Assembly (NCBI RefSeq): GCF_000281045.1
Contig: NW_008246068.1
Span: 394,859 to 458,858, forward strand
Reading direction: 5' to 3'
DNA: 64,000 nt
Source of the DNA: Saprolegnia diclina VS20
Taxonomy: Eukaryota > Oomycota > Saprolegniomycetes > Saprolegniales > Saprolegniaceae
In this document: piece by piece, positions 25,201 through 37,200 of the stretch
How positions within the stretch are numbered: the stretch's first letter is position 1
How the letters are laid out: each line of letters opens with the position of its first letter
Notes under the pieces: generated by a model
Told to the model about the DNA's origin: nothing
Databases searched by the model: none
The model's input: the letters and a program-made list of their open reading frames with translations, nothing else
Position numbers and translations under genes: made by a program

Positions 25201-28200
25201 TCGCGTTTGTTGAGACGACCGTCGTCGGCACCACGCCCCGTAGCATGGGCACATTTCAGCTTGGCCTTGGTGCTTCGACGACGTCGGCACTGGCGTGGGA
25301 TGTATCAACGTCAGCTCTGGAGCTTGCACTCGGGGCGCTAACCGGCGTTGATGTCGCCATGGTGACGGAGGACAGCGTCCTACTTGCACCGGCAGCCACG
25401 CGCACGCTGCGTATCACATTTTCCCCCAAGAGCGGCAACATTGCTACGCTCGGCGTACAGACAAGTACAACAACAGGCATGTACGGCGACTCGTCGAGTA
25501 CGCTTTCGACCGGCCTTGCAGCGTCGATTCAGCGCATCATGACTGGCGCGTACCTTGGCGGGACGTTTCAAGTCACCGTGCCCAGTTCGGGCAGCTGGAC
25601 GACGGTACCAGTGACTGCTCCGTGCTCAACACTTGCATTGGCCTTGAGCGCGTTGGCCTGCTCGGTGCAGGGTCCCGGCGTGAGCGGAGAGCTTCGCTGG
25701 CGCGTGACGTTTGCGAATCCGGTTGCAAATGCTATCAGCGTGCTCAGCACCGGCATGACGGGAGCTTCGCCCAATGTACAAGTGACGGCCCACGTCCCGG
25801 CCGGTGTTGCGAGCGTGCACACGATCAGCGTGACCAACCAGCACATTCCAACGATCCAGCAGCTACAAGTGTCGGGCGCCGCCGTTGTTTGGGAGGTGCA
25901 AACCGTGACGCTGGTCGCGCAAGGTCCGATACGCGGCGTGTGGGCTCTGCGTTACGGGTCCGAATCATCGGGCAATCTCACGGCGACGGCTAATAGCTCG
26001 GACGTTCAAGTCGCTTTCCGCAGCATCTCAATGCTCCAAGCCGTGTCGGTATCACGCACTGCTGTGACCGTTGGCGCCACCACGGGCTACGTCTGGAGCA
26101 TTACGTTTTCTGATGTCGGGGACATGGCGCCATTGAGCGTCGTCTCGAACGTCTACGGCTCGGCCTTGTCTCTTCAGGTCACGGAGCTCACCAATGGTGT
26201 GCCGTGCGAGGTGCAGAACGTGGTCGTCTCGGCGACCCAAAGTCCGTTTGTGCTTGGTACCTTCCGCCTCGGTTTTCGAGGGCAGTACACTGAGGTTTTG
26301 GCGGTCTCGGCCAGTGCTAGCCAAGTACAAAACGCGCTGGCGGCGGTTGCTACGCTTGGTGCTGTCTCGGTGCGGCGCCTGCAACCCAACGGCGAAAATG
26401 CGTGGACATGGCGGATCAGTTTCCTCAACAACGCCGGCGCTCTTCCGCTCTTGGCAATCGATACAAGTGCTGTCGCGGCACCGACGTCCATTCGCGCAGA
26501 ACGTTGGGTCCCCGGAAGCGCACAACTTCTCTCGGGCTCGTTCATTGTAGGATACGATGGCCAAGTAGCGACGGTGCCCGTCGCAGCGTCAGCAACCGCG
26601 CTGGCCACCGCACTCAACGGGCTTTCCACGCTCGGGGCAGGCACCGTCGTCGTCTCGACGGTTCCTGGTGATTTCACGGGCGGAAACATCTGGCGCATCA
26701 CGTTCACGTCCCTTGGCTTGCGTCCGCTCTTGTCGGTCAGTACGGCCGGCACGCTGGGAACGACTCCGAGTGGCCAAGTCACGACCAGTCAAGTCGGTAC
26801 GCAGTATGATATTCAAGTCGTGCAGACCGCGGCAACGACGGCGCTCTCTGGGACATTCTTCCTTGCCTACAACGCTTTGGAGACGCCGGATCTTGCCTAC
26901 AATGCCCTCGCCACGGACGTCGCCTCGGCGCTCAATGCGCTTCTACCCTCCGGTCAGACCGTCGTTGTCACGCGGACGTCACTGACAAACTATGGGTTTG
27001 CGTGGTCGATCACGTTCCAGGAGCCAAACAGCGTCGTGCTCGTCGCCGGTGGCGCAGGCACAACGCTTCTCGGGGGCGGTGCCACCATCTCGGTCGTGCA
27101 GAAGCCGCCATCGCCTTTAACGCCTGTGCAAGGTGGGTTCACCGTCGCGATTCCGGGCGCAAACAGCGTCTACGTCTCTGCAACGGCGTCGGCGTCGGTC
27201 ATGCAAGCAGCCATTGCCTCGCTTCCAAGCATCGGCACGGTCAGCGTCGTGCGCACCAGCAACGCCTTTCAAAACGCGTTCACGTGGACCATTACGTATC
27301 TTCAAAACGCTGGCAATGTGCCGCTCTTGGCAGTGCAAAGCGCAAATTTGAGCTCGTCCGGCGCCGTCACCGTGTCGACCGCGTCGATTCAAGTAGGCAC
27401 AACTCCGTGCTGCATGACGGGGTCGTTTCGGGTGGCCTACGGATCGCCGGCGCGCCGCCTACCGGGAACTCTGAGTGTGATCCGCGGCTGGCCAATGGTG
27501 GCGACGTCATATGATCTCACGACAGAGCTGCAGCGTGGCGATGTCGTCGTCATCAACGGGTACTCGTTCACGGTGGATGGGTTTCTACCATTTGATGCGA
27601 GTCGGCTACCGCTGAGCAGTCCTTACCCCGATGCGTCCATGGCCAACGCCGTCGGGTACAGGCAGTATCGTACTCCACCGCTCGATGTCGGTTCGACGAC
27701 TGCCGACCGCCTTCAACGCGAGCTTGGCAACCTCCCTGGAATGCCAACTGTCCAGGTCTCGACGTCGGCCGAGGCGATCAACAATGGGTACACGTGGTTT
27801 GTGACGTTTTCAGGGGATATGAGGACCCTGCCACTTCTTCGCGTGGCATCGAGTGTGCTTCCGGCGACGGCTTCCGTGGTCGCAAGCGTTGCCACACCCC
27901 ACACGCAAGGCGAAGTGCGCTTTCTGTATGTCCAAGCCACGTCGACGATCTCTGGCGGGTTTCGCATTCTGCTGGCGTCGGCGACGACACCATTGCTGCC
28001 GTGGAATGCGTCGGCGGCCACGCTCCAAGCCGCGCTTCAAGCCCCCGGGTTCTTTGCCAGCGTCAACGTCTCGGGCAGTCCTCTCTTTACGACCCCGTAC
28101 GCGTCCCTTGGCGACGGCTACGGGTGGTACATCACCTTCGCATCCGACACGGGCGTGGCCCGAACCATGACCTTTGACGCGTCCAGTTTAACGACAAGGT

Positions 28201-31200
28201 ACTCGACACCGGCAACGGTCGGCACGATTCTCGTACAGGCCGGCACGTCCATCCCGCTGTCGGGCGCTTTTGCGCTGACGTTTGGCGGGTACACGACGTC
28301 CATTTTGGCGTTCGACGCGCCGGCTGCCACCGTGCAAGCTGCACTCAACGCGCTGCCGTCAATTCCGACGGTGGCCGTGTCGCGGTCGTTGCCAGACCCC
28401 AACCAAGGCTACAGTTGGTCGATCACGTTCATAAGCGGGCCGACCCACCCGAGTGCGCAGCAACGTGGCTCATACCCGCTTCTCGCGGCGACGTCGAGCC
28501 TCAGTGGCACATCGGCCAGTATTGCTGTGGCGCGCCTCGTTCAAGGCTCCTTCTTGGATGGCACATTTCGTTTGTCTCTGGGTGCCCAAGTTACTGGGCC
28601 ATTGTCGTATGCAGCACCGGCGGACGTTGTTGAAAGCGCCCTTGCGCAGTTTTCGTGGCTGAGCACTGTCACGGTGAGCCAAAGTGCTATCAATGCGGCC
28701 GGCGGGTATTCCTACACCGTCACCTTCGTACCGGTTCCAGGCCGAGTTACGCGCCTTGTCGCTGATGCCAGCCAGCTCATCGGAACAAACGCATCGGTGC
28801 AGATCCAAGTGCTTACGCCTGGCGTGGATCCGATAGCGGGGACGTTTGCATTGAGCTACCTCGGGGCGTCGACGCCCGCACTCTTGCACAACGCGTCGGC
28901 GGCGACGGTACAGCAAGCGTTGCAGGCGCTGTCGACCGTCGGACATGTCGTTGTGACGACTGCGGCATCAACACCCAACACGGTTACGTGGCGCGTGACG
29001 TTTTTGACCGACGGAGCACCGGCCAACCTCGGCAGTCTGCCGTTGTTGGCTCTGTCTACCGACACGATCACGGGCACGGACGTCGCATCGAGTGTCACAA
29101 AGCTGCAGGCAGGCTGCTGTGGCCTCCAAGTCTCGCTCAATGGTCAGGACTGGACGCGCGACATAGTAGCCTATCGCTACGATCCCGCCATGGTAGTTCA
29201 AGCAACGTATCCGACATCGGGACCGTTGACGGGCGGCACGTCCGTCGTACTCTTGGGTGCCAACTTTGTCAACAATAGCTTGGAGTGCGCCTTTGGGAGC
29301 CAGACGACGGCGGTCGAGTTTATCAACGCCACGACTGTGGTCTGCGTGGCACCGCCGCAAACGACGCCCCAATCCGTGTTTGTGCAGCTGCGAAGTGCGC
29401 CGTTTGGTATCGCGGCATCGGACAACGCCATGTCGGACTCGGTGGCTCTCTTCTCGTATTACCCGCCACTGGAGCTGACGATGGTGTTCCCAACCTCGGT
29501 GCCGGTCCTTGGTGGACGTCCGCTGCGTTTGCGCGGCGCCGGCTTTCTCAACCTCTCGACTCTAACGTGCCAGTACACGACGACGATTCCCGACCTCAAC
29601 AAAACAACGACATCGACCGCGGTGGCCGTGTTTGTGTCGTCGACGGAAATCCTGTGCCCCGCGCCGACTCTCGCGCCGGCGTTTCCAGCGTCGGCGACCG
29701 ACTGGGCGCACAAAGCTTCGGCGACGACGGTGCTTGCGATTGCGCTCAATGCCGCTGATTTTACGACCCACCCAACGACAATTGCCTTATATCCACAGTC
29801 CCTCGCATCGTCGCTGTCACCACCGCGGGGGCCGCTTACGGGTGGCTCGGTGGTCACGTCGAAGGTGGCGCCCACCCAATGCGACGGCCCCGTGCTTTGC
29901 CAGTTTGGATCGCACCGACCAACGGCGGCCGTGGCATGCAATACGACCACCGTCACTTGTCGTACGCCCCCGCACGTACCACAGCAAGCCGTGTACCAAC
30001 TGCAAGTGACGTCGAGTACTCTTTTGCCCGAAGTGCAAGTCGTCACTACGTCGGCCGCCTCTGGCGCAACACTTGGCGGTATGTTCCAGCTGCAGTATCG
30101 GGACTGTACAACGATGCCGATCGTGTTTGATGCTACGGCGCCGATGCTGCAGTCGCTTCTTGCAGCGTGTCCGTGTGTGGGCGTCAACTCTGTTACGCGC
30201 AGCGGGCCGGACGCCCAGCTCGGCTATGCGTGGACAATCACGTTTGCTGTCGAGGCTGGCAACGTTCCACCACTGACCGTGTTGACGCTTGCGCTACAAG
30301 GCACGGGCGCGACGGCGACAGTGACGACTCAAACCGAGGGTCCTGCAGGCACCATCGCGGGCGAGGTCCAGCAACTCTCGTTGTCGCAACCGCTGATTTT
30401 ATCCGAAGTGCAACTGCTCCAAGTAGAATGGGCAGCCACGGTCTACGAGATCCAGAGCATCAGTATCACGGCGTCTGTGGCGTTGGCTGGTACGTTTACG
30501 CTTGGGTACGCCACGGGCACGACGGCGGCGCTGCCGTTCAATGCCGATGCTACAACGGTACAAGGCGCGCTTCAAGGGCTACCGGGCGTCGGTAATCTTA
30601 ACGTGTCGATGGTCCACGCAACCAAAATGCGGGGCTATGTCTGGAGTGTGACGTTTCTAACGTGCGCCGGAAGTCGACCGCTTTTGACCGTCACCAAGTC
30701 GGGTCTCACACCAAGCGCTAGCGTCACGGCAAGTGTCTCCAAGGTTGCCACGGGCACGACGCCGATCAGTGGCACGTTCTCGGTGACGTATGGCAGTAGT
30801 ACGACGGCATCCCTCCCGATCACGGTGACGTCGACCGCGTTGGCCACCGCCTTGTCCAGTTTGAGCGGTATGCCATCTGTGACCGTCACCAAGGTCTTTG
30901 CGGTCACCGCAACACGGTGGCAGATCACGTTTGGTCTTATGGCGTCATCAATGCCACTGCTTATCACAACGAGCGCCTTGACGGGAAGCGGCGCTGCCGT
31001 CACGATGACGCGACTCGTAGCGGGCGGCACCTTGCTTGGTGGCAGCTTTACACTTGGTCTCAACAGCTTGACGACGGGAGCCATCCCGATTGCGGGGGCG
31101 TCGGCAACTGCCGTCGCGGCTGCACTGGCTTCGATTGTGCCGTCGGTCGCGGTTTCAGCATATACGAGTCCGTTCAACAACACGTGGATGCTAACCTTTC

Positions 31201-34200
31201 CCGCGGCGCTTGGTGACATTCCGCCAGTGACGCTCAACACGGCCTCTGTCACAGGCACCAATGTCATTGGGTCCGTCGCGACAGTGGTGAATGGCACGTA
31301 CGCACCTCTGGGCGGCACCTTTCAACTGCAGTTGGGCAGTGCCACAACCTCGGGCATTGCGCCGACGGCCACCGCAGCGTTGTTTCAAACTGCCGTACAA
31401 AGCGCGATGGGTGCCGTTGTTGGCTCGGTCGTCGTAACGTCCGGGACACCAACTCTTGGTGTTGGCAACGCCTGGCTGGTCACGTTCGTCGACTCGTGGC
31501 AGCTCAACTACGCGGCCAATCTCGACACCATCCGTGTCGGTACCAGCGCCTTGACAGGCTCGAATGCTACAGCAGCTTGGCGCCGAGTCATTGGCATTGA
31601 GCCCACTCGAACGTCACTGTCCCTTGCGATGAACGGTGCCGACTTTGCAGACACGGGACTCGCGTTTCAGTACCATGACGCGATCGTCGTCGACGCGATT
31701 ACCCCTGTGTTTGGCCCCGTGGACGGCGGCACACTGATCACGGTCGCCCTGGCGTCGCAGAGCGCCAGTTGGTCGTCCAACGACGCCGCCCTCTACTGTG
31801 CATTTGGTACCTCGATCGTCCAAGCAGTCGTCGTGAGCCCGCTCGTCCTGCAATGCAAAAGCCCGTTGACGACCATACCCGCGCTCGTGCCACTCGAGAT
31901 CAGCGCCAATGGTCTGGACTTTAGCACCTCCAACATCGTGTTCGAGTACCGGGTGAGAATGGAGCTCGCGTCGATAACACCGACCCACGGTCCGATCACG
32001 GGCGGCACACGCGTTTCCATCAGGACGCCAAACATTAATGTCCTCGACGTGTACCAGTGCGCCATCGGTGGCGTCGTTGTCGTCGCAGAAGAAGTGACAC
32101 CGTCTACGATCGTGTGCCGGACGCCGCCCGTTGCCGCGCCGCGGACCGTTGCGATTGAAGTGACGTACAACGGCCAAAGCTTTTCGACAACCCAACTGCA
32201 GTTTGTGTACCACGTACCTTTGCGCTCGAGCAGCATCGCGCCGGCATGGGGCGCGGCCATCGGCGGCAACACGGTGCTCGTGCGCGGCGGGACGTTCGAC
32301 CCGACGCGCTCTGCGACGTGTCGCTTTGGCGAGAAAGTTGTCGACGGACTGGTGCTCTCGCCCGAGTTTGTCCAGTGCGCCCCGCCCCGCTTTGATCCGG
32401 TTGGCCAAGTGCAAAGCATTTCAACGTCCGCGTCTGGGTATCTGCCCGATGTGCAAGAGGTTGTGGTGTCAGCAGCGCCCAATACATCGCTCGTACTGCA
32501 AGTGGAAACGTCCGGCGACTTGCCACTACTAGAGACACAAGTGCTTACGATCACTGGACAAACGATCCCCGAGGTGCAGTCGATTACGACGTCGGTCGCC
32601 GTGCTCTCGAGCGAGATTCGGACCATCTCGACGCGCATGACGCCGACGGTCACCGAGGTCAAGACGCTTCAAACGACGGCCACCGCCACGAACGAAGTGC
32701 AGCAAGTCGTTGTGAGCGTCGACACGTCGAGCTTGACGAATGCGCAAATGGCGGTGCAGACGCTAGCGGTGCCCGTGCAGCTGGGCGAAACCGGCACAAT
32801 TTCTCTGGAGCTCCACGGCGCACTCTCGGTACCACTGCCGTATACGTTTACCTTGACGCAGCTGCAGGCGGCGCTCCAGGGCATGGCCACGGTCGGCGCC
32901 GTCTCTGTCAGTGTCATGACGCCAACACCCAGTACGCGCTTGTATGCAGTGACGTTTACGCAAAACACGGGAGCTCTCCTACCGCTCGTGCCGCATGCTA
33001 GCAACTTTGTGCTTGTCGCCCCGTCCTCTCTCGTGGTGACATTGGTGGCGGCGGGAACATCGACAGCACTGAGTGGAACGTTTGCTCTCACGTTCAACGG
33101 CGCTAGCACTGGGCCATTACTGTACGACATTGCGCCGGACGACCTCGCGTCGGCGCTGCAGGCGCTCCCGAGTGTTCAAAACCAAGTCGTCGTCGCGATG
33201 CAAGGATGCGACTTTAACGGCGCCTGCTCGTGGCTCGTGACCTTTGTGGCGTCGCCGACGGTCAACGGCAACCTGTCACTCATGACGGTCCAAGCCGCGG
33301 GGCTGGTCGGCACGGGCGCCAGTGCGGCTGTCAACGCAATCTCGGACGGCAATGCGGTCGGCGGCAGTTTTCAGCTGACGTTCCAAGGCGCAGTCTCGGG
33401 CGTGCTCTCGTGCAGTGCCACGGAAGCTGCGATTGGCAACGCTGTGCAGGCGCTCGTGGGCCTACCCGTGCTCACTGTCACACGCCAAGGACCCGACGCC
33501 GTCAGCGGATATACCTGGAGCATCACATTCGGTGGTACACCCCAGGCGATTGGGCCGCTGGTGCCAATCTCGCTCGGGTCGCTCACGGGCGTCGGTGCCC
33601 GTGTTCTTGTCCAGACCTCCCGGCCAGCGCAAATTCCCGAGATTCAACAGCTGTCACTGTCTGCTACGTCGTTCATCGGCGGCACGTTTGCGTTGTCGGT
33701 GAGCGGCCAAACAACCGCGCCGCTCTTCTCGGACAGCTCGGCCAGCGATGTTCAGATGGCGCTCAACGCCCTGAATGATCTCGGCACTTTCCTCGTCTCC
33801 AAGAGCGCGGTGGACGGCAACGGTGGTTGCCAGTGGTACATTACCTTTGCGACGCTTGCTGTGACTCAAAATCTCATTGCTGTCGTTACCACCGACGACG
33901 ACGGCCAACCAATGCTCCAGGACTCGGGGTCGGGCGACGTACATCTCGCCGTGTCTCGAGTGCAGTACGGTACCAGTGCCCCCCTCTCTGGTTCATTTCA
34001 AGTGGCCATCAACGGCGTTCTTTCGGGACTCATCCCGTTTGACGCGACTGCAAACCAGGTTAAGCAAGCGTTGGAAGTCGTTGAAGGTGCCGGCCAAGTG
34101 AGCGTGTCAACATCGGGGGCTCTTGGGTTCAACAACGCCAACGACTGGACCGTGACCTTCTTGAGCCCACTCTCGAGCCTTCGGTCGTTGGTGGCCAGCA

Positions 34201-37200
34201 CGTCCACACTCGCGCCGGGCAGCGCGAACGTGCAGTTTGGTGTCGTCCAAGCAGGCACCGTGCCGACCATCCAGTCGATTTCAACGACGCTCAGCACCGG
34301 CTCGTTTGTGTGTAATTTTGGTGGCGCACCGTCGGCATCCATCGACGCCACAGCAAGTGCAGCGTCCGTTAGGGCCGCACTCATGGCCATCCCGTCTATC
34401 GGATCCATCGTTGCATCGGGCCCGGCTGGCGGCCCGTGGCAAGTTACCTTCATGCAGCTTGCGGGAACTGTGCCAACGCTCACCTGTGGCACTGATCAAA
34501 CCGTCTCTGTCGTTCAGTCATCGACCGCGGCGGTGCTCGGCGGTCAACTCCGCTTCGGGTTCCAGGGTCAATTTACATCGTATTTGAGCGCTGCCGCGAC
34601 GGCCAACGACGTTCAGACGGCGCTGACAAGTCTCTCGAGCATCGGTGCCGGGAACGTTGCTGTTACGTTAGGGCCTGCGGGGGTCAACAACGGTCAGACG
34701 TGGGTCGTGACATTCACCAACGTGCCAGGGAACCTTCCGGCACTCGTTGTCGACACGACGCAGCTCGTGGGTACCACTGCGACGGCAACTGTTTCGACGC
34801 TCGTCCAAGGCAACCAAGTGACGGGTGCCTTTCAGCTCTCGTTCAACGGCGACACGACGCGGTCGCTATCGCCACAGATGGATGCAACCGACCTCGCATC
34901 CGCTATCATGCAGCTACCATCCATCAACTGCCGTCGCTGCATCGTCGTCTCGCAGTCTGCTCCGCTCGGTGCTGCCGGGTACAACTGGACTGTAACGTTT
35001 CAGGCCTTCGATCCAGTGTCGTCGTCGTTTGTGTGGCCCATCGTTGGCAATGTCGCGTCGCTTGCCATCGACAACTCGTCGCTCGCTTGCAGCGGGTTAG
35101 TCGCGACTGTCACGACGGTGCAGAATGGATCTGCGCCGGTGCGTGGCAGCTTTGTGCTAGCCTACCGTGCGCAACCGTCGGTCGTGTTGGCGTGGAATGC
35201 GACGGCCGACGACGTTCTTGCGGCCGTTCAGAACATCAAGAGCATCCCCTACTTTGGAATCGGATTCGCCGTCTCCCGCTCCGCCGTGACCGCATCAGGC
35301 GGTGTACAGTGGCGCATCACGTTTCCGTATGACCTACCGTACCCGAACGAAGTCCTTGCCGTCTCGTCGCGCCTCCGCGGCAGCAACGCACAAGTGGTCG
35401 TGACCACCGTGACGCCGCAGACAGTCCCCATGACGGGTAGCTTTACTCTCTCGCTTCTGGGGCAAATGACGACAGCGATTCCGTTCAACGCCAACGCGAG
35501 CGTCGTGGCCTCGGCACTCTCCGCGCTGCCTGGGCTTCCGACGGTGGACGTGTCGACGGTCCATGAGCCCGGAGTCAACCGCTACGTCTGGCGCGTCACG
35601 TTTGCATCGTTGGTCAACGCCGGTAACGTTCCACTACTACTGACACCTTCTGTGGCGGTCGGCGGCACGTCGCCCAGTGCCACCGTGACCAAGATACAAG
35701 CTGGCTCGCACAACCAGATACAAGTGATTACCATTAGCGCGGTGACGCTGTCACCCAACGGGACATTCACGCTGGCGAGCGCCGGGTTTACGTCGCCGAT
35801 TGTGCTCTCGATGACAAGCTCGGCCAGTGAGATGACGACTGCGCTTTTGGCGATCCCATCGATGTCGGCCGTGCGCGTCGAGCGCCGAGTGGCCATGGAC
35901 GGACACCTCGGTGCGTCGTGGTACGTTTTGTTTTTGGATTCGAGCCAAGACCGGTCGCCACTCGTCGTCACACCAATGACGCTCACGCCCGTGGGTGGCT
36001 ACACAGTCAGCATCACGACGTGGCCGTCCATGACAACGCCGCTCTCTGGGACGTTTACGATTGCGTACGGACGCAGCTGCATCGACGGCGCGACGACCGA
36101 ATCGGCGTCGTGCGTGCCGTTGCAGACGCCGGCGCTTCCGTGCAACGTCGATGCCGTCACGATGCAGCATGAAATCTCGCTGCTGCCAGGCCTGAGCGCA
36201 GCCACGGTGACCCGCGCCGGCCCTGACTACCTCAACGGATTCACGTGGTCGATTTCATTCCCACACGAGCTCGGTAGTATTGCCTTGCTCGACGTTACTT
36301 TGGGTGGAAACCTTGGCGGGACCAACGCCATGGTTGTTGCCGCCGAAACACAAGCCGGTGTCTCGTACGACAACGCCAAAGTCCCTGTGACGGTATCGTC
36401 CAACGGTCAAGACTACTCGTCCCCGGCGGTCGTGTACCAGTACGTTCCCACGATTCTCGTGTCGTCGCTGGCGCCGACGCACGGACCGGCCACCGGCGGT
36501 ACCGAGGTCGTCGTCACGGGGTCGTTCTTCTTCAACTCGTCGGCGCTCTACTGCAGCTTTGGCGCGACGTCGGTCAAGGCGAACACGTACTTTAACAATT
36601 CGATGCTGGTGTGCATCGCACCGCCGCGCGGCGACAACGCCGCGACGGTGGCGGTCGAGATCTCGCACAACGGCGTCGGTCTCGCCAGTACTTCGTCCGA
36701 GAGTCACGTGCGCTTCACCTACGATATGCCGGTGGTTGTCCAGTCGGTGACACCGACGTCTGGCCCCGTGACGGGCAACTTTTCGGTGCACATTTCTGGT
36801 GGTCCGTTCTTGCCCACCCCAGAAGCCCGCTGTCGCTTTGGCGCATTCGTTGTGCGAGCTACGCAAGTGCACTCGGATCTCCTTCGGTGCGTTGCCCCCA
36901 GCCACGCGGCGGGGACGTATGCGCTTGAGGTATCTCTCAACAACCAAGACTACACAATGACGCGCTGGCCTTTTTACTTCTACCCTAACCCGACGCTATC
37001 GCGAATCTTTCCGGTCTTTGGCCCGGCCGTTGCGGCCGGCACCACCATCACGATCGTCGGCTCCGGGTTTGTGAACGTGTCCAGTCTTGTCTGTCGTCTT
37101 GGAAAAACGATTGCGCCGGCCACGTACGTGTCATCGACACAGCTGCGCTGCTTGGTACCGGCGCTCTCCGACTTTAGCAGCGGGTTGCAGCCAATGCCGC

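Noticed and set aside
24626-36360. Recent tandem duplication (satellite-like DNA) or CRISPR-type array
   Set aside because: Copies are conserved only as protein patterns, with heavily diverged DNA, in one uninterrupted reading frame.
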